DNA of 64,000 nucleotides from Lachnospiraceae bacterium EP-SM-12S-S03 (GTDB lineage: Bacteria; Bacillota; Clostridia; Lachnospirales; Lachnospiraceae), in NCBI GenBank assembly GCA_020540725.1, contig JAJBSL010000006.1, positions 1 through 64,000 on the forward strand, in the 5' to 3' direction. The first letter of the stretch is position 1, and each line of letters begins with the position of its first letter. A program made the position numbers and the translations under genes. The notes beneath the pieces are model-generated. The model saw only the letters and a program-made list of their open reading frames with translations, was not told where the DNA came from and ran no database searches. Below, one piece after another: positions 17,762 to 26,548 of this stretch.

Positions 17762-18637
17762 TTATTCAAACGACACATTCATCCATGCCTTATATATGTT
17801 GTTTTTAAACAAATGCTCTTCTCGAATCTCCGGTAAATTCAACACGCAATTTCCATCTTCTATTCTGTAAAGGAATCCACTATGCAACGCTTCTTCCGTA
17901 ACTCGATATCGGTCTTTCTGATCCGCAAATAACTCCGGATGCATCAGATACACTGCCGCAGTCACATCCCAGTTATAGAACCCTTCAATCCCATAATCCT
18001 CCTCATTGTAGCCAAACCAGTAATCTGTTTTCTCCCGTATATATACCGCGGCAGGATTCTCTGTTTTGAAGAGCCGTTCTCGATATTCCGCCCTTGTAAA
18101 AAGAACTTTCAGACAATTATTTCCTGTAACGATTGATACATTTTCCCCTTTTGTAAGTACACACCAGGAAGCATATGGATCACAAGAGAAATTCAGTTCA
18201 TCCATCACCTTTTTTTCAAATACAAGAGGACTTGTGATTCCTCCCATCAGCACGATTTCCTTCACCTTATGGAAAAACAGATTGTCTTTCTCGTAAGCCC
18301 CGCAAAGATTGGTAAGAGACCCTGTAGCGAGAACAGAAAGTTTACCCGGATAGCGATTTGCCATATCTACAAGGAAATCGGATGCTTCGCTTTCATACTC
18401 TCCCTTCGTCTCTCCCCCTCTTTTTACCGGAATATCCTCCCTTTCAAGGTCACAGAGAAGTGTATGAAGGGCTTTCCATACTACCGGGAGACTGTTATTC
18501 CCGTAAGTTGCCGTTACTCCAAGCACTTTTGCCTCTTCGCATCCTAAAAGGTACATCAGAGCCAGACCATCATCCACATCACAGTTTTCCACTCCAAATG
18601 TGCAGTCACAATCAAACACAATATATTTCTTATTCAT
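17762..18637 (-). CDS. Nucleoside hydrolase-like protein (IUNH family)
   Basis: Member of the inosine-uridine nucleoside hydrolase fold, which cleaves N-ribosidic bonds with a calcium ion. The N-terminal metal motif, normally DTDPGxDD, is expanded here to DCDCTFGVENCDVDDG (residues 9-24). LATGSLTNL and VLMGGI are typical. A later metal region reads FYNWDVTAAVYLMHPELF. The 291-residue length is slightly short. It overlaps the ATPase gene by 8 bases as last gene of the ynjBCD-like operon, suggesting the imported ligand is a nucleoside-like or N-glycosidic compound. That is inference. Confidence 0.85.
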   Translation of the reverse strand: MNKKYIVFDCDCTFGVENCDVDDGLALMYLLGCEEAKVLGVTATYGNNSLPVVWKALHTLLCDLEREDIPVKRGGETKGEYESEASDFLVDMANRYPGKLSVLATGSLTNLCGAYEKDNLFFHKVKEIVLMGGITSPLVFEKKVMDELNFSCDPYASWCVLTKGENVSIVTGNNCLKVLFTRAEYRERLFKTENPAAVYIREKTDYWFGYNEEDYGIEGFYNWDVTAAVYLMHPELFADQKDRYRVTEEALHSGFLYRIEDGNCVLNLPEIREEHLFKNNIYKAWMNVSFE

Positions 18638-19466
18638 TTTCCTCCCCTTTCCGGAACCATGTAATTCCCGCCTTATATTCTCCGTCAGGTAAATCTACTT
18701 CCGCTTCAAATAATCCGCTCGTGAACTTTCCGCCTTTCACAATTCCTTCCACGTAATTGATTTTCCCAAAATATGCTCGCACTTTCTCATCTGCCGGATG
18801 CTCCATCATTCCCTTGGGCGTATCATATTGAAGGATACTGCCCTCGCTCATCATCGCGATCTTATCTGACATCTGTAAAGCCTCCCGGATATCATGAGTT
18901 ACAAGTATGGTCGTAATCTTCCATTCATCATGAAGTTTCTTTACAAGCCGCCCCATTTCTCCTCTCAGCTTTTCATCCAGACCGGAAAAAGGTTCATCAA
19001 GAAGCAGTACTTTCGGGTTCGCCGCCAATGCCCGGGCAAGCGCCACTCTCTGCATCTGTCCCCCAGACATTTCTCTGATCTTCCGCTTCTCAAATCCCGG
19101 AAGCTGTACCGCTTTCAAAAGACGTTTTACCGTTTCTTTCTGTTCGTTCTTCGGCACCTTCGCAAGTGCCATTGGAAATGCAATATTCTTCTCCACCGTC
19201 ATATGTGGAAACAACCGAAGGTCCTGAAACACAATCACGGTTCCTCGTTTCTCCGGCGGAAGTTCCAGTACTGACTTATTCCGGATGGATATATTTCCCT
19301 CCTTCACCTCAAGAAGTCCTGCAATGCTTTTCAGAAGTGTCGTCTTTCCACATCCGGAAGCTCCCAAAAGAGAAATGAATTCTCCTTCTTTGATGTCAAG
19401 ACTCACTCCATGAAGAATTTCTTTATTCTGCAAAATCACTTTTAAATTCTCTATCGTTAAGCTCAT
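18630..19466 (-). CDS. ABC transporter ATPase, YnjD/PotA type
   Basis: ATPase for the two permeases upstream. It has Walker A GASGCGKTT (34-42), Q-loop VFQDLRLFPH, signature MSGGQMQRVAL, Walker B VLLLDEPFSGLD and H-loop VTHDIREAL. A C-terminal extension of about 60 residues after position 215 is probably a small regulatory domain. At 278 residues it is closer to YnjD-type than to full-length PotA. It starts 12 bases after the permease. Confidence 0.9.
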   Translation of the reverse strand: MSLTIENLKVILQNKEILHGVSLDIKEGEFISLLGASGCGKTTLLKSIAGLLEVKEGNISIRNKSVLELPPEKRGTVIVFQDLRLFPHMTVEKNIAFPMALAKVPKNEQKETVKRLLKAVQLPGFEKRKIREMSGGQMQRVALARALAANPKVLLLDEPFSGLDEKLRGEMGRLVKKLHDEWKITTILVTHDIREALQMSDKIAMMSEGSILQYDTPKGMMEHPADEKVRAYFGKINYVEGIVKGGKFTSGLFEAEVDLPDGEYKAGITWFRKGEENE

Positions 19467-19478
19467 AACTCACCTCTT

Positions 19479-20297
19479 TTATCCGCCATAATAATCTCCG
19501 CTACTGTTTCTCATAAAACGCTTTGCAATCCAATCAAATATTCCAAATACTACCAAGGTAATTGCCAGGAAAATCACGCTGTAAATGCATGCTATGTTCC
19601 GGTTTCCGCTTTGCAGGTACGGAACCATAACGATCGTAAACGTCTTCACATTTCCTCCTCCAATCATCAGTGTCAGGAAATACTGACTGAAAGACACAAT
19701 ATAAGACATACTGACCGCAGATAAAATCACCGGCACAAGCATTGGCAAGGAAGTCCGGAAAAATGCGGTAAAAGGAGAAGCTCCCAGAACTCTCGCCTGC
19801 TCTTCCAAACGGTTTCCTACAGCCCGGGTTCCGTCCATCAAAAGACGCACCGCATAAGGGAGAGAACAGATTAAATGGGCAATGATCACACCTACAACCG
19901 TGTTATTAAGCCCCAACTTAATAAATGTAATCTGTACCCCCATTGCAAATACGGTTCCCGGCACCATAAATGGGAGAATCGTAAGAAAGGAAATGATCTT
20001 TTTCCCTGCAAATTCATAAAACACAAGTGCCCTTGCTGTCATAATGCCAATCGCTGCCGAACAAAACGCCACCACCGTGGAAATCGCAATACTGGATACA
20101 AAAACCTTCGCAAGTTCTTCCTTTCTCATTAGTACTTCCCTAAGTGCACGGGTAGAAAACACCTGCGGCACAAGATCCGGCCACGCCCATCTTTCTGTAA
20201 ATACCCATATCAAAATGGTAATCATAGGGACCAGAATAGAAAGCACCAGAATACTGATTATAAAATTGGTAACAAACTTGTTATTTTTCTTCTTCAT
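19479..20297 (-). CDS. ABC permease 2 (YnjC C-half-like)
   Basis: BPD-type inner-membrane permease, 272 residues and about six membrane segments. The EAA-like loop RLEEQARVLGASPFTAFFRT is near residues 163-182. It starts on the base after the previous permease stop, so the pair are translated together. In E. coli, as I recall, the comparable YnjC is one double-length chain; here the halves are separate genes. Confidence 0.9.
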   Translation of the reverse strand: MKKKNNKFVTNFIISILVLSILVPMITILIWVFTERWAWPDLVPQVFSTRALREVLMRKEELAKVFVSSIAISTVVAFCSAAIGIMTARALVFYEFAGKKIISFLTILPFMVPGTVFAMGVQITFIKLGLNNTVVGVIIAHLICSLPYAVRLLMDGTRAVGNRLEEQARVLGASPFTAFFRTSLPMLVPVILSAVSMSYIVSFSQYFLTLMIGGGNVKTFTIVMVPYLQSGNRNIACIYSVIFLAITLVVFGIFDWIAKRFMRNSSGDYYGG

Positions 20298-21164
20298 CTA
20301 TTTTCTTTCCGTCAATTCCTTTATATTTTTCTGCATCATCACGAAATAAATCAATGCGCCTATCAATGAAATAATCATAATGATTCCGTTTAATGCCATA
20401 GCATAAGGCCGGTTCCTTAAGTCGGGATGAATGTACTGCTGATAAGCAAGTATCGGCAATGCTTTCGGTACGGTTGCTCCAAGAATCAATGGAAGTTCAT
20501 AAGCGCCAAGAGCAAACACGAATATGATCAAAAATCCACTGATGATTGTGTCCTTACATAAAGGCAATGTAACTTTTCGAAATGCAGTCCACTTCCCGGC
20601 CCCCAAATTCACTGCTGCTTCTCCCAGTTTTCCATTGATGTTTGCCATCAACGCAATAACAAAATAAATGATAAATGGAATCTCCTTCCACAAATACGCC
20701 ATAATAATCCCGATTCCATTTGCATCATATAGAAACATGGGGAATTGCTGCTGATCGTTTATCAACCCCATCCAGTTAGCAATTCTTGCAAGAATCCCGT
20801 TTTGTGAAAAAATATTGATGATAAACAGCGCCGTCACTACATGCGGCACAATGATGGGAAGCTGAATGACACGCATGGCTGCCCCTCCGGTCTTCTTTCC
20901 CATCACCAGTATCCCGCAGAAAATGACTCCCAAAACGGTGGCAATAGTCGCTGACAAAAAGGCAATCTTGAGGCTATATATCACGGAGGCCATCATATCC
21001 GGTCTTTTTAATACTTCCTTATAGTATGAAAGCGTTGGCTCCTTTAACCCAAAAGCCGGAACCACCCCCAAACTTTGGGTGATTCCGGTAATCAGACCTG
21101 TCACAAATAGAATTGCAAGCAAGATTTGAGGAACCAATAATAAATATGGTACCATCTTTTTCAT
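20298..21164 (-). CDS. ABC permease 1 (YnjC N-half-like)
   Basis: BPD-type permease of 288 residues with about six membrane segments. The EAA-like loop is GEAAVNLGAGKWTAFRKVTL (about residues 182-201). It begins one base after the binding-protein stop and is followed at once by the second permease. The two presumably form the heterodimeric channel of the YnjBCD-like importer. Confidence 0.9.
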   Translation of the reverse strand: MKKMVPYLLLVPQILLAILFVTGLITGITQSLGVVPAFGLKEPTLSYYKEVLKRPDMMASVIYSLKIAFLSATIATVLGVIFCGILVMGKKTGGAAMRVIQLPIIVPHVVTALFIINIFSQNGILARIANWMGLINDQQQFPMFLYDANGIGIIMAYLWKEIPFIIYFVIALMANINGKLGEAAVNLGAGKWTAFRKVTLPLCKDTIISGFLIIFVFALGAYELPLILGATVPKALPILAYQQYIHPDLRNRPYAMALNGIIMIISLIGALIYFVMMQKNIKELTERK

Positions 21165-21165
21165 G

Positions 21166-22425
21166 TTATTTTCCTACAACTTCCTCTGTCCAAATTTCCT
21201 CAATAATCGGAACAAGTTCTGCCGGCATCTCCGGAAGACGTTTGGATAAAAGTTCATCCTGCGGAATCGTTCCCTTGCCAAGATCAACCTTATCAAATGC
21301 TGCTTTCTGCTCATCCGTAAGTTTTTCGTTGTCAAGTACAGGAATGACTTTCATTGTATCGTAACGGCTTGCCTGAATCTCCGGCGAGAGTATTTCATTG
21401 ATTGCCACCATAGCTCCTGCTTTGTTTCCTGAGTTCTTCGCAATTGCCATAAAGTTTGTATTTCCGATTGTTCCTTTATCAAACTGGAAAGATTGCACCG
21501 TCTCCGGGTACGCTCCATCTTCAATTTTTACAGCCGCATCATATGCGCCATATGTCATATAAAGAGCAACTTCTCCATCCGCAAACATATTGTCAAGTGT
21601 TGTAGAGGAATCCGGGAATGTTTTCCCTTCATTCCAAAGGTATGGATTCAGGCTTCTTAAATACTCCATTGCCGGAGCAACTGCTTCTCTTACAGTCTCT
21701 TTATCTGCTTTCATATCGAGGAACTGCTCGTAACCGCAGATCTCATAGATGATATTTCTTACAAATACACTTCCTGTGAAATCCGGAAGTGCTGGATATG
21801 TAACTTTCCCCGGATATTTCTTTACAAACTCTTTTAGCGCTTCTGCACTTGTCGGAAGATCCGGTGTCTTGGCCGTATCTGCCATCATAACAAACTGCGC
21901 TTTACCATACGGCGCCTCATACCCTTCAATCGGATAACCAAAATCAAGTGTTACATCTTCTCTTTCCGCATTTACATAATCCTTGAAATTTGGAAGTTTG
22001 TCTGTAAAAGGTCCATATAGCATGTCATTTTCTTTTGCAGATTGGAAATTCTCTCCATTGATCCAGATCATATCGATGCTTCCATCTTTTTCTCCTCCCT
22101 GGATTTCTCCGGAAAGCTGACTTAGCACCTGATCGATATCCATCGGAACACGCTCCATTGTAATGTCATATTTTTCTTTCATCTTCGGAGCAAATGTCTG
22201 ATCCAGCCATTCATTTAACTTCTCGTCTCCACCCCACCCATAGAATGTTACGGTCGTCCCCTTAGCCGCCTCTTTCATCTCATCAAAAGACATATCATCT
22301 ACACTTTTTTCTGTTTTATTTGTTTCTTTTTTCGTGCTGTCTTTTGATCCGCTCTCTTTGCATGCTACAAGAGACACCGTCATCAAACCAGCCAAAAAAA
22401 GTGCTGCCAGTTTTTTCATTTTCAT
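21166..22425 (-). CDS. ABC substrate-binding lipoprotein, YnjB-like
   Basis: Extracellular ligand-binding lipoprotein of 419 residues. The signal ends with lipobox LVAC (C22). It matches the pattern I remember for the E. coli YnjB family: VTFYGWGGDEKLNEWLDQ at residues 56-73, then MIWINGENF and LYMTYGAYDA. It belongs to the broad Fe3+/thiamine/polyamine class, and its ligand is unknown. The gene is first of the transporter block and follows the rhodanese gene by 72 bases containing a hairpin, which may set the ratio of transcripts. Confidence 0.86.
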   Translation of the reverse strand: MKMKKLAALFLAGLMTVSLVACKESGSKDSTKKETNKTEKSVDDMSFDEMKEAAKGTTVTFYGWGGDEKLNEWLDQTFAPKMKEKYDITMERVPMDIDQVLSQLSGEIQGGEKDGSIDMIWINGENFQSAKENDMLYGPFTDKLPNFKDYVNAEREDVTLDFGYPIEGYEAPYGKAQFVMMADTAKTPDLPTSAEALKEFVKKYPGKVTYPALPDFTGSVFVRNIIYEICGYEQFLDMKADKETVREAVAPAMEYLRSLNPYLWNEGKTFPDSSTTLDNMFADGEVALYMTYGAYDAAVKIEDGAYPETVQSFQFDKGTIGNTNFMAIAKNSGNKAGAMVAINEILSPEIQASRYDTMKVIPVLDNEKLTDEQKAAFDKVDLGKGTIPQDELLSKRLPEMPAELVPIIEEIWTEEVVGK

Positions 22426-22450
22426 TTCTTCTTTCCTCCATTTCGCAAAT

Positions 22451-22482
22451 AAAGGCTCCTATGTTTTACCACAAGAGCCTTT
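22451..22482 (-). terminator. Weak hairpin between rhodanese and ynjB-like genes
   Basis: An 8-bp perfect stem (22451-22458 with 22475-22482) has a 16-base loop and is followed in minus-strand sense by ATTTGC rather than a clean T-run. It may be an attenuator or RNA-stabilising hairpin rather than a full stop. Confidence 0.5.
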
Positions 22483-22497
22483 CCATCATCTAGTCTG

Positions 22498-23334
22498 TTA
22501 TTTTACAAATGCGGCGGAAATATCTGCATCTTTTGCACCATTTTCAATGATAAATAACTTCTCTACCGGGAATCCTGCATCTTTAAATACAGAAATTGCT
22601 GTCTTTGCACATTTATTACCGCTGTAGCATAAGAAATATACAGGTTTTGTGTTATCAAGTGTTTCTGCAAGTTCAAATGCCGCTGTCTGAGCGTCTGCAC
22701 TCTCAATCTCTTTCAATGCAACCTGCTTAGAACCTTTCAGATGTCCTTTTGCATATGTGTCATCATCACGCACGTCAACGATCTGCGCATCTGTCTCTTT
22801 TAACACATCTGCACCTTTTACATACTGCCAGTCAATGGCTTCATCCACACGGTTTGTTGTAAGCGCTTTATCTACTTTTGCAAGTGCTTTTGCTCCGCCT
22901 TCTACTGTGAAGATCAATTTCTCATCAATACCTGCATCTTTGAGAACTTTCGTTGCCTTCTGAGCTCCTCTTGCTCCACTGTTACAGATGATATAAATTT
23001 CTTTTCCATCTTTTAAGTTCTCTTCTGCATATGTTGTCATTTTTTCTACTAAAGATTCATCCTCTAATGGGAAGATCGGACACCATTCTGAGTTTACAAC
23101 TCTTCCTTCTACATATTTGTCCCATTCTCTTACATCCAGCACATGTAATTCACCCGCTTTTTCCACTGCATCTTCCGGTGATACCATCTGATATCCGTCC
23201 ACTACTTTCACTTCGTCTGCACTGTCTTCTGTTTTTGTTTTTCCTGTATCTGCACTCTGTTTCTCTCCACAACCTGCAAGCATGGATAATGCCATAACAG
23301 ATACGAGCATCATTGCTACGATTTTCTTCTTCAT
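22498..23334 (-). CDS. Two-domain rhodanese-like lipoprotein
   Basis: Cell-surface lipoprotein (signal ending LAGC, C22) with two rhodanese folds, at about residues 50-155 and 165-275. Both domains keep a loop Cys: C117 in IICNSGARG and C236 in LCYSGNKC, so both may carry persulfide. Rhodaneses move sulfane sulfur, or sometimes selenium, between small molecules and proteins. It leads the YnjBCD-like operon from the promoter at 23386-23414. The second loop has an additional Cys (C242), which could form a disulfide with C236. Confidence 0.88.
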   Translation of the reverse strand: MKKKIVAMMLVSVMALSMLAGCGEKQSADTGKTKTEDSADEVKVVDGYQMVSPEDAVEKAGELHVLDVREWDKYVEGRVVNSEWCPIFPLEDESLVEKMTTYAEENLKDGKEIYIICNSGARGAQKATKVLKDAGIDEKLIFTVEGGAKALAKVDKALTTNRVDEAIDWQYVKGADVLKETDAQIVDVRDDDTYAKGHLKGSKQVALKEIESADAQTAAFELAETLDNTKPVYFLCYSGNKCAKTAISVFKDAGFPVEKLFIIENGAKDADISAAFVK

Positions 23335-23385
23335 TCTTTTTCCTCCTTACAAATCAAATGCATTTTCACGCATCAAATCGATTAT

Positions 23386-23414
23386 ATTATATACATACAA
23401 CCTCTGCTGTTCAA
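23386..23414 (-). promoter_or_regulatory. Sigma-A promoter of the rhodanese-ynjBCD-hydrolase operon
   Basis: Minus-strand TTGAAC (23409-23414), a 17-base spacer and TATAAT (23386-23391), about 50 bases before the rhodanese start. It makes the region two transcription units. Confidence 0.8.
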
Positions 23415-23474
23415 GCAAATTGACCTGAATCGCTTATTGATTTTCTCATATATTCATAGATATTTTCTATATTT

Positions 23475-24485
23475 TCACAGGATATTTAAGTAATCTTTCT
23501 CCATTCTCTGTAAGAACTCCTCGCTCAAATAAGCTTCCAGTTTACGGAATGTAGATTCATTAAAAATAGCCTTATTCGGATCCTGATATTGTACCCATGC
23601 CATGGCACACCACGTAATTCCCCGAAGACATGTAATGGGAATATACACCTTGACGCGCTCTTTTAGCCCCATTGTGTCAAACCTTCCTGCAACTTCTCTT
23701 ACATATGCTTTCACAAATTCATCCACTTTTTCACGACTGAGAATCACATCTGTTTTCCAAAATGTAGTTGTAGGTGCAAGAAAATGTCCCAAATCCTGAG
23801 CCGGGTCTCCATAAAGAGGTTTCTCCCAGTCCACCAGATAATTCCCTCCCTCTTCTCCATTGATGAGAAAATTACCGGAATTAAGTTCCGTATTGATGCA
23901 GCATCTATATGACGGTTCGGGAAGACTATCCGCCTTTTTCCATCCCATATCCAACATGTCTCGTATCTTCTTTTTCTTACTCTCATCCCCGAGGGAGGAC
24001 TCTCTATATACTTGAAACATCTCTTCACACTCTTCTAAAATCGCCCGCAGCGGATTCTTTGGTGCCAAAAGTGTTTTCCCCTCCACCTTTACACTATGGA
24101 TATCTGCCAGACAGCCTACTCCATAGAAAAGTTCCTTCTCATAGTCCATGGCGTGTCCCGGAAGATATTCCATAACCATAATTCCTTGTGAAATGTGTTT
24201 CAGGCTTCCATCCACATAAAGGACTCTCGGTGTTCGTCCCGAATCTTCCAGAAGCTTCAAAGCCTGATATTCATATGTAATCTGATCTTCCAAATGCATC
24301 TGACTTCCGAAATTCACTCTTAAAACAAGTTTTTTCCGGCTGACAGGATGTGTAAAAACATAGTTCCTATTATATTCTCCCTGTGCAAGCATCTTATAAC
24401 TTTCTTCCACTTCTTTCGGAAGCCCCAAAGCCTTCCTATAACTTTGAAGTCTGATATATTCCTTCAATCCACATACCTGCTCCAC
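23475..24485 (-). CDS. Divergent APH/choline-kinase-like phosphotransferase
   Basis: Kinase-fold protein of 336 residues, similar to aminoglycoside and choline phosphotransferases that phosphorylate small hydroxyl compounds. The N-lobe Lys is plausibly in KLVLRVNFG, and VMEYLPG is the hinge. The catalytic loop, usually HGDLxxxN, reads INTELNSGN: the Asp position is E200 and the His is missing. The metal-binding DWE (219-221) is present. WEKPLYGDPAQDLGHFLAP is striking and probably family-specific. It starts 12 bases after the fused transferase and is the last gene of the upper operon. Its substrate may be the product of that transferase (inference). Confidence 0.8.
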   Translation of the reverse strand: MEQVCGLKEYIRLQSYRKALGLPKEVEESYKMLAQGEYNRNYVFTHPVSRKKLVLRVNFGSQMHLEDQITYEYQALKLLEDSGRTPRVLYVDGSLKHISQGIMVMEYLPGHAMDYEKELFYGVGCLADIHSVKVEGKTLLAPKNPLRAILEECEEMFQVYRESSLGDESKKKKIRDMLDMGWKKADSLPEPSYRCCINTELNSGNFLINGEEGGNYLVDWEKPLYGDPAQDLGHFLAPTTTFWKTDVILSREKVDEFVKAYVREVAGRFDTMGLKERVKVYIPITCLRGITWCAMAWVQYQDPNKAIFNESTFRKLEAYLSEEFLQRMEKDYLNIL

Positions 24486-24497
24486 AATCTTTCACCT

Positions 24498-25835
24498 CTA
24501 TCTTATATCTTTATACATCTTCGAAATGGTTTCGATATCCACTCCGTCACGGTACATCTTCCGCAAACGGTTCATTTTCCACATTACCTTCAGTTTCGGA
24601 ATCGTTCCTTTTGGAAATCTTCTGTCTGACGTATAAATACGGCTTCTCGCCATTCCAAGTTTTACACCCATTTCTTTTAATATAAGAGAAAACTGATAAT
24701 CTTCCATAATTGGAATTTCCGGAAACATTCCCACTTCAAAAAACAAGTTTCGATCCACAAAAATCCCCTGATCTCCGAACATGACTTTCCGGTCTTTCAC
24801 CCTATGATTTGAAATCACCCTGCATGTCCACATGAAGAAATTCCATGAATGAAACGCAATTCCAAAGCATCCTGCCGCATGATCCCGCATGACTCTCCGG
24901 ATGGTTGCAAGAGGATTTTCCGGCAGCTCGCTATCGCAATGCAGAAAGAAAAGAATGTCTCCATGACTTTCTTTTGCTCCCGCATTCATCTGCTTTGCCC
25001 TGCCTTTATATCCTTTTATCACTTTATATTCCGGCTTTATAAGTTCCAGCGTCCGGTCTTTGCTTCCTCCATCCACAAAAATGATCTCGCATTTCTCTTT
25101 CAGTGTTTCCAACTGCTCCTGCATCTTTTCAATGATATTTTCTTCATTATAGATTGGAATGATTATAGAAATTTTTGCAATCTTTGCCACATATTTTTTC
25201 GTCTCTGATTCCTGCAAAGGCGAAATATTCCGCATTCTTCCACGGTATCTTTGGAGATCCTCCGGTGTATCCATATCTTCCAGTATATTCGTATATCCCA
25301 CCGTAATGTTTGCTTTGTGAAGAACATGTACGGTCTCTTCCAGCACACTGCCATGTCCATATTCAGAAAGTCCAAACACTTCTTTATAAGGTTTTTTCAT
25401 TCCTACAAGATAATACCCTCCATCCATGGTTTTCCCAAAGACTACGTCCTTCTTCTCTAATACTTGAAATGCCCGCCAAAGATAATCCACCTGAAGTTCC
25501 GGCACATCTGTTCCGATCAGTATACATTTCCGATATCCTTTTGAAAAAACAGTTTCCATTGCACAATACATTCTTTCTCCGAGCGTTTCACCCTTTTGCG
25601 GAAAATATCCCTTCTCTTTTCCAAGAATTGCTTTTATTTCTGTCTCATTCTCCTCTCCGTTTGGCGTATAACAGACAAAAATATCTGCTCCTGTTTTCTC
25701 GCATTCTTTTCTGATGTCCTTCAAAAAATATGTATGAAGTTTTTTACATTGTCCCGCGGTTAAATGGGGCATCATTCTTGTTTTTGTTTTTCCCGCCTCC
25801 GGTACCCGTGTAAATATAACAATTGCCTGTTCCAT
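24498..25835 (-). CDS. Fused DUF2064 nucleotidyltransferase-like and GT2 glycosyltransferase (TIGR04282/TIGR04283 types)
   Basis: Two enzymes in one chain of 445 residues. The first half (about 1-205) resembles the CofC/MobA-like DUF2064 family: IVIFTRVPEAGKTKTRM, IGTDVPEL and MDGGYYLVGMK. The second half (about 220-445) is a GT-A glycosyltransferase: ISIIIPIYNEENIIEKM, FVDGGSKDRT and FLHCDSELP. I recall these as the TIGR04282 and TIGR04283 families, named for radical-SAM/selenodomain or arsenosugar clusters and usually encoded separately. The ATG at 25835 was chosen; the frame opens to 25871 within the previous gene. No radical-SAM partner is in the window. The product is unknown. Confidence 0.85.
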   Translation of the reverse strand: MEQAIVIFTRVPEAGKTKTRMMPHLTAGQCKKLHTYFLKDIRKECEKTGADIFVCYTPNGEENETEIKAILGKEKGYFPQKGETLGERMYCAMETVFSKGYRKCILIGTDVPELQVDYLWRAFQVLEKKDVVFGKTMDGGYYLVGMKKPYKEVFGLSEYGHGSVLEETVHVLHKANITVGYTNILEDMDTPEDLQRYRGRMRNISPLQESETKKYVAKIAKISIIIPIYNEENIIEKMQEQLETLKEKCEIIFVDGGSKDRTLELIKPEYKVIKGYKGRAKQMNAGAKESHGDILFFLHCDSELPENPLATIRRVMRDHAAGCFGIAFHSWNFFMWTCRVISNHRVKDRKVMFGDQGIFVDRNLFFEVGMFPEIPIMEDYQFSLILKEMGVKLGMARSRIYTSDRRFPKGTIPKLKVMWKMNRLRKMYRDGVDIETISKMYKDIR

Positions 25836-25836
25836 T

Positions 25837-26544
25837 TTAGTTTTTCCCTTTTTTCTTCTGACTCTCCACATAAATTTTTCTGGCCATTACAACAAACGCA
25901 GATAGAGCAAACAGAATCATCAGACCCGTCACAAATAATTTCGCACCTCCTGTAAGCATTCCTCCTACATAAGAGTACACGATTGTCGCCGGAAGCTGTC
26001 CGATCCCTGTCGCGATAAAGAAAGATCCAAAAGACATGGAAGTAAGTCCTGCAGCATAGCTTACAATATCAAAAGATACGAATGGCAGAAGACGACAGAT
26101 CAGAATGGTATTCTTCCCATACTTCTCAAAAAATGTATCAATCTGTGCCAGCCCTGCTTTGCTTGTCAATTTCTCCGCTGCATCACGCCCTAGAATTCTT
26201 GCTACGAAGAAGCAGACTGCCGCTCCCGCCATGGCACTTGTCCACGAAAGAATTGCACCTTGCCACCATCCAAAAAGATTGGCATTTGCAAATGTAATCA
26301 AAAATGCCGGAAGGGGTGCCGCAAGGGACTGGAATATCATAAGTAAAAATGAAATCAAGGCCGCATATGCTCCATAGGATGCGACAAACTCTTTTACAAC
26401 CGTAAAGTCCCCACTGGCAAACATTTGAAATACTTTATTCATCATTGTTTTTACGGATGGAATCAAATAGTAGCTTGCCACAGCAGCTATAATCACCACA
26501 ATTACAATGATTTTCTTCATCCAACTCTTTTTCTTCTGTTCCAT
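25837..26544 (-). CDS. TVP38/TMEM64 (DedA-like) membrane protein, YdjX/YdjZ type
   Basis: Integral membrane protein of the SNARE-associated/VTT domain family, 235 residues with about six hydrophobic segments. The family signature region is in GWWQGAILSWTSAMAGAAVCFFVARILGRD, around residues 90-120, and RLLPFVSFDIVSYAAGLTSM near 150. Such proteins are linked to lipid scrambling or undecaprenyl-phosphate recycling in other organisms; the role here is unknown. It follows the iron-sulfur protein by 4 bases. A second paralog lies on the other side of that gene, as in E. coli ydjX-ydjY-ydjZ. Confidence 0.9.
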   Translation of the reverse strand: MEQKKKSWMKKIIVIVVIIAAVASYYLIPSVKTMMNKVFQMFASGDFTVVKEFVASYGAYAALISFLLMIFQSLAAPLPAFLITFANANLFGWWQGAILSWTSAMAGAAVCFFVARILGRDAAEKLTSKAGLAQIDTFFEKYGKNTILICRLLPFVSFDIVSYAAGLTSMSFGSFFIATGIGQLPATIVYSYVGGMLTGGAKLFVTGLMILFALSAFVVMARKIYVESQKKKGKN

Positions 26545-26548
26545 TTCT

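Noticed and set aside
24498..25835. Arsenosugar biosynthesis locus
   Set aside because: The transferase families match by name, but no radical-SAM ArsS, ArsM or other arsenic gene is present.
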